DNA of 64,000 nt from assembly GCA_017163975.1 (NCBI GenBank), contig JAFFSR010000221.1, forward strand, positions 7,378,001 through 7,442,000. The letters are read 5' to 3'. Source of the stretch: Anastatus disparis. Lineage: Eukaryota; Arthropoda; Insecta; Hymenoptera; Eupelmidae. This document shows, piece after piece, positions 39,617 through 51,515 of this stretch. The position numbers and the translations under genes were made by a program. Numbering within the stretch: position 1 is the stretch's first letter; each line of letters starts with the position of its first letter. The notes beneath the pieces are model-generated. The model was given only the letters and a program-made list of their open reading frames with translations, was not told the origin of the DNA and made no database searches.

Positions 39617-39836
39617 GCTTTGCCGTATAAGATTTACATTATTGAACTTGACTGAATATTATTTAGTTTTTCCTTTTTATTATAAAATGTGCAATCTGGC
39701 TAAGCTTTACCGTAAGATTTACATTATTGAACTTGACTGAATATTATTTTGTTTATACTTTTTATTATAAAATTGCAATTTGGCTAAGCTTTACCGTAAG
39801 ATTTACATTATTGAACTAGACTGATTATTATTTATT
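39617..39836. repeat. Tandem repeat, three copies of an 84-87 bp unit
   Basis: Unit starts GCTTTACCGTAAGATTTACA, TTATTGAACTTGACTGAATA and so on, at 39617, 39704 and 39788. The third copy is cut short. The copies are closely similar. Confidence 0.85.
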
Positions 39837-41264
39837 TTTTTGCAATTGGTTACGAATATTTCAAATTTTTCCACTTTTTCATAATTTTGAATTTCTTCTA
39901 AAGGATTATTTGGAGAATGGAAACGTAAAACTGGCTTTTCATATTAATATAAATATTTTCAATGTTAAAAGCTTCAAAAATACTAATAAATTATGCATTC
40001 TAAATTTTAAGTAAACTGCATTCAAGTTCTTAGATTTAGAAGAAACTTCCAACATACATTTATTTATCGTAGAACTCTTATTTTTCAAAAATTCAAATAT
40101 GATATTCGTATCCAAACATTTGAAAAATATTGTATTAAATTATATAATGATGTACGTGGAAATTATTATTTCAAAACTTTCAAATTATTAATCATATTGA
40201 ATAAAATATAGTGAAAAATTTTGTTTCAAGTAGGAAAATTTTTTAAAACTGAATTTTTCTAAATTTAAAATGAAATTTGTAAAATATAGAAAAATAAATT
40301 CTTTTCAAGTGAACATGTAGTAAAGTTAATAATGTATTCGTTGCTACAAACCTTTAAATAAAATAATTCAATCATAAGTAAATTACCTACTTATTTAAGG
40401 CTATATACAAAGCTGTAAGAGAACCATTTTGCAAGAGTGTTTGAAAAATATTATTTTTATTATTATTTTTCATAAGTTTTTTCTCTTGTATTAAATGTAA
40501 GATCATTTTAGAGACCATTAAAAAATCGACATTTGACCTTTACCATTTTCCATAATTTGCAGAAAATTCACATTGGCAAAAAACAATTTAATTAAATATT
40601 GGATATTTTAAAATTTAATAAGTTTTTATTAATTCAATAAACTCTGTGAGAAAGCATAGTTTTAAAACACTTAGCAGCATTTTTTATAAGCAAGTTTTAT
40701 AAAGCTTGAATTAAATATTAATGTAAATTTTAATTATTTTTAAAATAAAAGAATTTTATACTGATCAAGAAGTAATTGAACAAGTAAAGTTAACTCCAAT
40801 GTAATTAAAATTGAAAATACTTTCAAGATTGATTCCTTCAAGAAAATATCGACGTCTTTGACTTTCTCAAGTATTAAATTCTTCAAAAGTATATTAATTT
40901 AAGTACGTATGAAATTTTTAATTTAAATTTTTTCTTACATTTCATGATTTTTTTATTAAAATTATTTAATTATTAAAGTTTAGTTTGAGCGCACAATGTA
41001 TTAGGATGGGAACTCTTTGACTGTAAGTATATATTTTTTAGTCAAAATCATGAATCACAAAATGATCAACTGGAGTTCAAGTTATCAAAGTCGAGATAAT
41101 GCTAGAACACGTGAATGAAAATGGGCCCTAAATCAGTACACTGAGAGAACGTAATAATTAAATTAAATCATTAAACATTGTTGAGTCAATTTTCAATGAT
41201 TTGAAATATTTATTACGCAATAATTACTAAATGAAAATTGAACCCAACTAAAACTAGTGGTGTG

Positions 41265-41606
41265 TACTACTTGGCCTTATAAGTGCATTACACCTTTGTC
41301 CATATCTCTCTTTTCGTACTTTTTCTTTAATCATGTAAATCCATGTAGATATGACTAAAAAGATCCCCAAGCGGATCTTTTAGTCATATCTACATTCCCT
41401 ACCTCAGGCAGGGAATCTGAAGGTTGCTATGTTGGACTATAGCGGCTGGTAATCGAAAGTGTTTTTCGGTATTTACGTCACATTCCATAGGCTTGAATAC
41501 CGAAAACATGTTCTCTCACATCCGCATACATTGGTGACAACGAAAAATCATCTAATCGATAGAAGAAGTTGCATGGGCAATAGCGGTCAACCATCCAAGT
41601 AGTAAA
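41265..41606 (-). mobile_element. 5S-rRNA-headed SINE, copy truncated in the head
   Basis: Same body as the 44934-45247 copy (GGTTGACCGCTATTGCCC, GCAACTTCTTCTATCG, GGAATGTGACGTAAATACCG, CAACCTTCAGATTCCC, AATGCACTTATAAGGCC). Only ACTTGGATGGTTGACCGC of the 5S-like head remains. A short hairpin sits inside it at 41346-41395 (TGTAGATATGACTAAAAGATCC and its complement). Confidence 0.7.
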
Positions 41607-41807
41607 TTCGTTAATTTGTATTTATATGCGTAAATTGCTGAATGCGTAAATGCATAAAAAGCGCATAAATTAATAATGATAATAAAATTTTTACAAAGAG
41701 AATCTGTTATAGTTGAAATAACATCTTTTTTGAAATTAATAAATTCACTACAAAAATTGTAAAATTATTTTTTGACGTTACACTACTCAAATTCAAGGCT
41801 TTATTAA

Positions 41808-42112
41808 AACAAACATGTTTTTTTTTATTATTATTCAAAGCCTTTGGGCGTTTTAATTTATTCTAATTAATTAATATCATAAATGTATTATTTTATTTTC
41901 TCAATTTTATATTCAGTCTTATTTATTTATATTTAAATTTATTAAATATTAAGTATTTTTATTAAATCAAACATTTTTTTACTATAATTAAAAGCCTTTG
42001 GGCGTTTTAATTTATTCCAATTAATTAATATCATAAATGTATTCATTTTCTTTCTAGATTTGATATTCAGTATTATTTATTTATATTTAAATTTATTAAA
42101 TATTAATTATAA
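41808..42112. repeat. Tandem duplication, two copies of about 154 bp
   Basis: Both copies contain AAAGCCTTTGGGCGTTTTAA, TTAATTAATATCATAAATGT and TTATTTATATTTAAATTTAT (cores at about 41838 and 41991). Confidence 0.8.
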
Positions 42113-42940
42113 ATAAAAAATTATTAAAGAGATGTAAAACGGAAACTTCAATATCATTATTAAAATTTTTCGATTTCGTATCAGTAACCCAAAGTTATTA
42201 AAAACTAACGAATGAATTTATTTAAAAATTTAACTGATATTCATGGTACATACTAAAAGCTAATGTATTCATTTTCCTGAAATCTTGCAATAAAATGAAA
42301 AGATAGGCAATATTTATGAGTACTAGTGTAGTGTTCGTTTTACATCTCCTTAATTTATTTTATTTATTTACAAATATATTTATTCAACAATTTTAATTTA
42401 TAATGTATAATTCTATTAAATTACAATATAATAACATTAAATAAAATTATATTTTCTCTAACAAAATAGTAGATTAACTTTTAATATACAATATTTAATT
42501 TTGATTGAGCTGTATATATCATGTAAAGTAAATATAGATATTAGTAATATATACATATTTGAACTATTTACCAGAGAACGTAAACCGTATTTTGGTAATT
42601 CGATTATTTCTCTTAGTTCAGTCGACTGTATAATCAACTGAAATCATTAAAAAATTATTCGATCACGTTATACGTTATTTGAATAAGCTCAAAGATATAA
42701 TCAAATTAGTGCTCTCGAATAATTAATATAATTCTGTCCGAGAGGATTTTATCTCTCTTAAAGAATAAATATTTAAAAAAAAATTCATTTGAATTTGAAA
42801 TAATCTCTAAAGATTGCTTTTGCCTTTGTATTACGTCCTTAAAATTAGGCGCCAAGGTTAAATTCAAGATAAAAAAATTTTCCTTTCTTTAATCAATAAT
42901 TTTTTAATGAAGGAATATTTTTGATTTCTTTTTTATTTTG

Positions 42941-42945
<5 letters not shown>

Positions 42946-43019
<74 letters not shown>

Positions 43020-43023
43020 TATA
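42946..43023. repeat. (AT)n microsatellite
   Basis: An AT-dinucleotide run of about 75 bp with one ATAC interruption near its right end. Confidence 0.97.
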
Positions 43024-43399
43024 ATTGTATATGAACCAAATTTTGTGAAAATCATCAACTGTCAATAATTATAATTATTTAATAATTATAACAATAATTA
43101 TGTCACTTAATGGATCGTAAACTTTTTCCAAAGTTTCTATACTATTTACAATATATAAGCTTATTAATTATAATGATTAAGATTATTATTTGCGCCAAAT
43201 AAATAATTTTTTATTTAAACTAAACATTAAAATTATTTATAAATGGTAATTTCATTTTTCATTTTGAGTTGAGCAAACGGAAGTATTTTTGAGATTGTGA
43301 AGGCGTATGCTGCAAAAGTGAGAACATTTTTTTGTTTATTTTTTTTTGTACTTGTTACAGAAGAGACCATATAAGTTTGTCTTTATTTTGTCTGCTGGC

Positions 43400-43790
43400 C
43401 ATAAATTTAGCCTGAAAGCGATTTAGGCATTGGTATATAGGTTCATCGACTGCATGACTAAGACATAAATTGAGAGTCGTTCTGCACTCCAAAAACGGAG
43501 TTAAGATCTTTAATTTATAATGAGTCCCGCGTGTAAAGGAACGTCATCAAGCAAGCCTGAAACCGCAATTTAACCGATCCCATAGAACTTAGTCGGCGAA
43601 TACAGCGAGAGATGCACGTAAAAAAAAGAGAGTGAAAACATTGTAGCGAGTTGAGTTGCCTTTTGTCGATTACGAGAAAGAGAAGGAAAAAAGGCCAGGA
43701 GCTTAAAAATGAGCGCGCAAACGTGTAATTGATTCCAATTTGTCGAAGCATGAACTTGTCTGGAGTTATGGTACTGCACATTACAAATAA
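43400..43790. other. Less AT-rich intronic island
   Basis: Two overlapping minus-strand frames of 84-88 codons are open here because the DNA is less AT-rich, not because of recognisable protein content. Includes GGCGAATACAGCGAGAGATG and GAGCGCGCAAACGTG. Candidate conserved noncoding DNA. Confidence 0.3.
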
Positions 43791-44933
43791 AGGATTTATT
43801 AGTTTTTAATATGGTTATTTTCATTTCCTCATTAATTTAGTCGTAGTTTTTGCCTTTGTTTAAAAGAAATTATTTTCCTTTTTCAGTTTCATAAATTAGT
43901 TTCTGTTTCATTTCTTTAAATATCTGTTTATTTATATTTTTATTAGTTTAATATTTTTCGCAAAAATTTTTCTTTTTTAAAATAAATGTTATTTAATAGC
44001 CGAAATATAAATGGATGTAAATCAACAACTCTACTAAAAGCAGTGTTGGTATTTGTACTACTGTAAATAATATATCTTAACAACCAGTGTAATTAAATGT
44101 TTGTATTTACATTGAACTGTAGAACGCAATATATGTAGCCTTGGATTATTCCTTTTACAATCATGTAATCTTCACAAGTTATGAGCGTTTTACTTGCCTT
44201 TAGTTTATCAGTGTTTATATTTTTATTTTTATTTTATAAATTTTTTATAAGAACATTTTGTATATAACCAAACTTGAATATAAACATGAATAAACCGAAG
44301 TAAATAAAATTTAAAATCCTCGTATGATTTTTTATAAAAAGTTATAAAATGTTGTATACATATTCTTCAGTTAAAAATAAATATTTTTTATCTTTTGACA
44401 TTTTTCCAGTAGGTATAATGCTTGAAAAATATAGCAAATTAAAAAAAAAACTAATTTTTTTTAGAACTTTTTAATAATTTGTCATAGTATGAAAAACTAC
44501 ACAGCATTTGAAAGAGAATTATAAACTCTTTCATTTGAGAGGCATAATGTTTACGTAGAATTATTTTGCCAAAATTGGCCCTAGATTAAACGTATAGGCA
44601 AAATTTTGAAATTTGTTTTTTCACCTCTATAAAATAAAATAAAAAATATAGAGGTTTTTCAATGAAACCTTCGACATTTGAAAGAGCTCTAAAAAAACCT
44701 TTCAAATCATTTTTTCGAAAAATTTTTTTATACTTTCTATAGAAGCAGTATTACTGTTTATATTTTACCTCGACCGTTTAGGATGGACAACTTCGTATGA
44801 GCGAAAATGTGTATGTATATACATCTATTAAACATCAATTAAATTTCTTTCAATTCCATTTAAGAAATTTTTTTAGAGTTTACTCAAGAGAAAAGAATAA
44901 TAATGATTATGTATGTACTTGGGTTTCCCCACC

Positions 44934-45247
44934 TACAGTCTCTTGGCCTAGTAAGTGCATTAAATCTTTTTCTATACCTTTCAATCCAATCTTATTCGAT
45001 GACGTGAACCTCCCGAGTGGACTTTTTAATGAGATCTCTACCTCAGGCCGAGAATCTGAAGGTTGCTACGACAGGCTCTAGCATCACTCGGCAATCGAAA
45101 TTGTCTTCGGGGCTTATGTCACATTCCGTAGGCTTAAATCGATCGACGAAGTTGCATAGGCATTAGCGGTCATCCATCCAAGTAATAACCGTGCCCAGCG
45201 CTGCTTAACTTGGTTGATCGTCCGAGATGCAGTTTCGTAACCCCAGC
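44934..45247 (-). mobile_element. 5S-rRNA-headed SINE, most complete copy
   Basis: On the minus strand, 45231 to about 45160 reads like the internal-promoter half of eukaryotic 5S rRNA: ATCTCGGACGATCAACC, AAGTTAAGCAGCGCTGGGC (A-box-like), CGGTTATTACTTGGATGG and GATGACCGC (C-box-like). A non-rRNA body of about 220 bp follows and is shared with the copy at 41265-41606 (GCAACTTCG, AATGTGACATAAG, CAACCTTCAGATTCTC, CTAGGCCAAGAGAC). The 5S identity is from memory of the rRNA sequence; the shared body shows it is a dispersed repeat, not a 5S gene. Confidence 0.75.
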
Positions 45248-45925
45248 AATGTGCCGGATAATAATGATTATATAGTAAAATTAATTTAATAATTAATTAG
45301 GTAAGAAACATATATTTCGTTTTATCGATGTCGATGACGTCAATTCTTTCCTGATGTTCATTATGTAAGGCGCAGTTGTTAAGAAAATATTGAAAAGTCT
45401 CTTATAGTCTAAAAGCTTGTCAATTTTGGATTATACCTTTATAATTGAAAGAAGCGACTTTAAATGACGTTGAATTATAGATTGTTTGTCTCCTCAATTT
45501 TCTCGTAAAATAAGATTCTTATTGATTCTAAGAAAGAATAAGACATTTAGAAATAGTCTTTATTTTATTATTCTATGCGGAATTACAATCTATTGAATTT
45601 TTTATAATTATTTATTATATCATTAAATATTAAATTTGGAATTAGCGTTTTTAAAATTATATTTTTCTATTTTAACCAGATATGCTGCTTACTCCTTTTT
45701 ATATAAAATGCTACGTTTTTTCGTATAAGGTACAACTGCTACATTTTATTAAATATTTCACAATACACGTTATTAATGCACGAATTCCCTCAGTACATTT
45801 ATGAGTCTAATTTTAATATTAAAACTTTAGTTACTTTTATTTGAATTGTACGTATATTCAAATGGACAATTTTCTTTTTCTTTCTTGCTATATCAAACAA
45901 AATTTTGTTTATGTTATTAATATAA

Positions 45926-46080
45926 AAGTTAACCGATGCATTGGCCATCGTCGATCTGCAAACTTAAACAACATTGAATTCGTTCGTTACTTGGATGGGT
46001 TACTAGATGCCGGCGACTTGAGGGTTTATTCTATTACAGAATACCGAAATTTCTTTTTGCGAATTTCGAAAGTAGACCTC
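45926..46080 (+). mobile_element. 5S-rRNA-headed SINE, diverged plus-strand copy
   Basis: Plus-strand 45932-46012 aligns by eye with 5S rRNA (GATGCATTGGCCATCGTCGATC, AACTTAAACAACATTGAA, GTTACTTGGATGGGTTAC). The following CAGAATACCGAAATTTC resembles the body of the other copies. It is much more diverged, so membership of the same SINE family is likely but not certain. Confidence 0.5.
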
Positions 46081-47989
46081 TTTAAAAATATTGTGTGAAA
46101 ATTTCATAAAGATCGTATTTAAAAAAAAAATCTGTATGTGGATTAATCTTTTTATTTCCAAAACTACTTGACAGATTTCTTCGAAATTTTTACTACGTGT
46201 TTGTCAAATTTATAGGTAGAATGCATAACGGACGTTCTATACCTAATAGATAATGTGAGTGAGAAATGTGATAAATATGCTATATAATGATATCTAATAA
46301 TACTAACTTTACTAAAACGGGCCATTTCAAGCAGGGGTTTTCTTAAGAATTTATCTCTCTAGGTTTTCTCATAAATTTTATCTTCTCTCGAAGGCATATC
46401 CTGGACGAATGCTGAATGGTGCAGGCTTAAAATGGTATACTTGGGAGGAGCAAAAAAAGAAAAAAAAGCAATATGAAGTTATTTAATTGAAAAAATAAAA
46501 GTGAAACATTCTGAAAATCCATATGGAGATAAAGAATACGGGTAAAGCTATTATTCACCCCGCAGTGATTCAATTGGAAAATTAATGTGGAAAAAGATGA
46601 TTCATATATTCACAATCATTCCATCCGGAAGACTTGAATAATGTTTCCTCTATAATCTTCGATCCATAAGCGTGAAATTATCTTTTCCTTGATGTATTTC
46701 AAAACTTTGTATAAAATTATCTGATTTCGTCCCAGAGGAAGCTTTATGATTGAGAAGAAATTATTTTTTTTAATAACATTATGAAAGTATGTTTTTTGTA
46801 ATAAGGAATCATAGCCAAGTTTTTTTAGAAAATTTTCGTAAATATGTCTGCACCTAATGCGCGCGTGCATGTATATTTTTGTACTTTTGACAGAGAATTC
46901 ACTGATTCGGATATATCACTGTTCATTTTATGTAAGATTCTTTTAGAGTGACAGCTGAATCTTATTTTTTTATTCTAGTTTATACATATCAGATTTATAT
47001 TGACTCATCAACTTTTGGAAAATCAATTAACTTCATAATAACAAAATTATAACAAATAGTGTTTGTTCTTAAATTAATCATCATACATAGATAAATAAAA
47101 AATTAAAGTTTCTTAAAATTATAAATTTCAAAATTTCAAACTATAAATTAGAAAAAGAATAAAAATCTGGTTTCGTGTAACTACAGCATCGCAATGCTCG
47201 CCAAACCACAGATATAGTACAATTTTCGTTTTGTGTTTTTTATATCAAGACACTTATTTTACATTAAATTAAGTCCATTCAATTACTTAATAATTCCCTC
47301 TTATATACTTATTGGCTATTTACTTTGTATATTTTCAGGCGAAAACAAAGGGTCATTTGAAAATTATACTGCATAGAATTAGGTCGAACTTAACTTGCTT
47401 ACTTTACTTCTTATGGTAAGATAAATAAAATACACTTTGGTTTACTGCGATCCATTAACAATTTACGAGTAAAGCTATATAACAATATTTTGTGTATGCA
47501 CACATTTGCATAGTTTTTTTTTATTGGAACTGGGCTGTCGTTTCAGCATCATTGCATCGATTTCATTTAAAAAGAGAATGTCTATTCTCTTCTATGATGC
47601 AAACGTCATTCATTTTATTTTATTGAGACACATAAAATATTTATGAACAAAACATTGTAGATTGAATATATTATACTCTTTGTGACAAAAATGTGCAGCA
47701 CTTTCAGAGTGATCGTGCCTAAAAATTAAAATGTATAGAAAAATGTTATTTACTATGCAAATAAAAACATTTCATAATTTTCTTAAACTATATTATTTTA
47801 TATAATAAGTACTAAAAATTAAAACTTTTCGTTGCACAATAAATAGGAAAAATGTTCAAATTTTTCTGATTATATTTATTTTTTGCAGTAAATTTATTCT
47901 CAATTTTCATTGAAAAAGATAATCCTACCTCAAAAAAAAAATAAAAGCCTTTTAAAAACTAAAAGTTTGGCTTAGAAGGAAAGGGAGAA

Positions 47990-48180
47990 TATAACAGTGA
48001 ATACAAAGCAAAGCTATAAAGCGGATACGTGGAGGCGTTTACCTTTATACCCCCCAGGGTAGTGGATATCTCGTCACGGTAGATTGTGCCTCAAAGTTAG
48101 ACAAGGATATGCATGACGAGGCATTAGTTATTCCATGCCATGCGTACGTGTGAGAATCTCTTGTCTTTTCGACACGTCTT
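47990..48180. other. Less AT-rich intronic island
   Basis: GGATACGTGGAGGCGTTTAC, ATACCCCCCAGGGTAG, TCGTCACGGTAG and CATGCGTACGTGTGAG stand out from the flanks. There is no open frame. Candidate conserved noncoding element or an unrecognised repeat. Confidence 0.3.
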
Positions 48181-49596
48181 TTTCTTTAATCGATTTCTGT
48201 GATTATAATTTCATTCTTCTTCAGTTTTTATGTTTAATAATTTATAATTGTTTAGTCTTTTTTCTAAAGTAAAAATCGTATTTATTAATAAAAATAAAAA
48301 GATAAGACCATAAATATTTAATTAATTGATATTTGTGAACTTTTTAAAAATGTTCGTTTACTTTTTTTTTAAACAATGAAATTTTAATTTATAACTATGT
48401 GATAACGTAGTGCCGCGTAATAAAGTTCTACTATGGTCACGAGTATCGTATACTATTTTGTAGCACGTGGGACATAAATCCGCCAAATTAAATCTGTACT
48501 CTTCAAAATCAGTAATAAACAAAAACTATGCACTCCACCAACTATAATTCAAAAAATAAAAGCGAAAACTATAAAAAACCAAATACTACGCATCCTGTGA
48601 ATGATAAATCGAAAAAAAGAAATTGGGTAAATTTCATCCATGTCTAAATAAAACTGAAAATTTACGATGTCCCACGATTATAGTATCGGTCATCATAATT
48701 TTCAAAGGGAAATTCTCTTCGCGTAGCGTAATTGGATTATATATAGTTTTTATTTTTTTTTTTCTCATATCCTTTAGCGTTTTGTCATTTGACATTTCAG
48801 TTGAATTTATTGAGTTTTGTTTATTCAACATTGAAAATCGAAAATTTATCATTCATAAATTTTTTTTATGATAAAGTTATGATATTTGATGAGGTCAAAG
48901 ACCGCAAAATAAGGTTATCGTTAATAAAATTGCGCAGGAAACATGCAATACCGATTAAATGATTCATAATACGTGTTTTTAAGCACGTACTAATTACAAA
49001 ATTTTCTTTATTATTGTATTTTATGAAATCCAGTATTAAATATTGTAATTAACATGCCTATATATCATGCATATAAGGTTATATATTGTTCAAATATACT
49101 TTGACCACAGTAAATGTATATATTTAAAGTTGTTTTGATTGAGCTGTTCAATAAAAGTTACTGTAATAAACTAAAACGGGGCTAAAAGCCAGTGTGGAAA
49201 AGTTGCCACATTTACAAATACATAGCGACGAGAATTCGATTTTAGGACTTTTTATGTTATTAGTTTATTATTTTGCCAAAAAACTGGTGAATGTAGTTGC
49301 TATCAATGTTAAATTTCAATATATATTTAGTCTTTATTTTAGAGTGTTTCTTTTTTTAATTAAAAAATCAAAATGTTTTGTGAACATTGAGAAACGAATT
49401 TTTCATCTAAATCTTTTGTTTTTGGAGAGAAAAATTATTTCATTATTAATTTAGAATGAAATAAAATTATGACACTTTAAATAGTTTTGTTATAATTTTA
49501 CTAATATGTAAATTTTTAATAGCAAAAATACAAATAAAATGAGATATTTTAATCTTGATTCAATACTATGTGAAAATTAAAAAAAAGTAAAGATAA

Positions 49597-49616
49597 CATA
49601 TATATATATATATATG
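49597..49616. repeat. Short (AT)n run
   Basis: About ten AT dinucleotides, followed by TGCAAACAAAC. Confidence 0.9.
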
Positions 49617-50189
49617 CAAACAAACATTACGTACACACAGCAAAATAACACGAAAGGAATCATATTTTCTATCAGTGCAAATATTGATATTTTTTTTATT
49701 AAAGATACATTTTTTCTAAAAAAATATTTAAAAAAATCTATTGATATATAGTTAAAATAGAAAAAGAATTTCAAAAGAGAAAAAAATATTTTTTTAAAAG
49801 AAATATCTTTAGAATGAGTTGCCCAATTTTGATTAGACACAGCTCACTTTCTTGTTCTTCCAATTTCACGACATAAATATTGTTCTTTTGATTTTTATTA
49901 ATGCGTTCGTGTTTTATATCAGTTTTTTTATTAAAAAAAAAAAACCTGGTGTGGCAGTCTTTGAGACTGGCCGACAGAAGTGAAACTTTTCTATGAAAAA
50001 CATAGAACCAATAAATGTTTATTTAATTTCTATGACTATTTTTTTAGTTTTAAAATAATCTTAAATTTTATTTATTTAAGAAATTAATTTTTTTTAATTG
50101 TAAATGAAATAATGCATGAAATTTTTGTTAATAACTATATTTATTTTACGAAAATACAATATTTTCTGAAAAGACATTTAAAGGGCTCT

Positions 50190-50478
50190 TGAAAACATGA
50201 AATGTTATAGAAATCTTTTCAAAATTCTAATCATAGAATCATTTTGATAGATTTTCAGGATTATCTGAACTACACTTTTGTAAAATTAATTCAAGGACCT
50301 TTTTGTAGTAATTTACTGCGCATAAATTCATTATATTAATTCTTGAAAGGATTTGTTGAAATGAAACAAGGAAAATTATAGAAACCTTCTGAAAATTCTT
50401 ATTACGAAATCATGTAGAGAGATTTTAAGGATTATCCAAAATATTGTTTTGTAAAAACAATTCGAAGTCTTTTCAAAA
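50190..50478. repeat. Diverged tandem duplication, period about 175 bp
   Basis: TTATAGAAATCTTTTCAAAATTC, AGATTTTCAGGATTATC and TTTTGTAAAATTAATTC recur as TTATAGAAACCTTCTGAAAATTC, AGATTTTAAGGATTATC and TTTTGTAAAAACAATTC. Confidence 0.6.
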
Positions 50479-50585
50479 GAGCCATTTTATTTTTGTTCAC
50501 TTTTTAACCTAAGTATCTGACATTTGAAAGAATAAATAAAGTGGCTAGTATATTTGAGTTAGATATAAAAATATTTATTTAATAA

Positions 50586-51483
50586 CCCTGGTAGAAAATG
50601 AAACGCTTTTTCTACCATTTTATGGCCATTTCTTTAAAGTGAAGAGCAGAAAATGGGAATGTTTTATGGCCATTATTTGAACTAATATGAAACGTTTTTT
50701 TCAACCTTCATAGTGCTAAAAAATGCTAATAAAATGTTGAGTCTGATCCACTATTATTTGAATATAGATAGTTAACAGTAGAGTCTATCAAATTGTGCTC
50801 TAATTGATTACTATTAAGAATCATTTAAGGTTTTTTCTTGAAAGTTATCATTAATCATTAATAGAATCACTTTTGTTAATATATTCGCGCGTATATTTTG
50901 AGTTGTGATCGGATTGTTAGAGGTTATTTTTAAACGATTAATAAAATTTTCCATTTATTATTTTAAAAAACTATATTTTTATACTCGTTTCGTACTGCGT
51001 TTCATATTTTTATTTTAAGAAAATTTAATATTATTTTTATTTTTATAAATTCCAATAAAAATAAACATTGACGAAGGAATGTGAATAAATACTAATCTAT
51101 ATTTTCTCGCCACGTGGCAAAAGTGAGGTTATGATTTTACCTATGATCTGAAAAATTAAGGACTCATTACTAAAAAGTTATATAACTAGTCAAAAAAAGT
51201 TGTCCACAGTTTACCTAATTTTTAGATAGCTGTTACTGATTTTTTCTTTCCGTTTACTTAAAATGCGTATTTTTTTGGCTAAATACAAAAATTTTGAACA
51301 ACATTTTTATATTAGCATTTTTTGCCTATAAGATGCTAACCAATATACCAAAAAATTTGAGCTCTGCAGATTCAGCAAAAAATTGCCATTTATTCGCCAA
51401 TATTGACATGACAAAATATTACTATTGAAAATGGTCATAAATTGTTGTTTACACCATTTTTAATGTTCAAATTTCTACCAGGG
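50586..51483. mobile_element. 898 bp non-autonomous DNA element with CCCTGGTAGAAA inverted ends
   Basis: Left end CCCTGGTAGAAAATGAAA and right end TTTCTACCAGGG. The similarity extends inwards for about 180 bp at lower identity (GCTAAAAAATGCTAATAAAATGTTG on the left against GCAAAAAATGCTAATATAAAAATGTTG on the right strand). No transposase frame is seen and no target duplication is obvious. Its right end is 32 nt from the stop codon of the orphan ORF, so the element may supply that gene's 3' UTR or polyadenylation signal (an AATAAA lies on the minus strand near 51395). Confidence 0.7.
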
Positions 51484-51515
51484 AATATTATTAATAAATT
51501 GCAAACATTCATTCA

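Noticed and set aside
45160..45235. A functional 5S rRNA gene
   Set aside because: Only part of 5S is present, it is diverged, and it continues into a body shared with another repeat copy.
48432..48695. Possible inverted repeat with CACGTGGGACAT and ATGTCCCACG
   Set aside because: The similarity does not extend beyond about ten bases with gaps.
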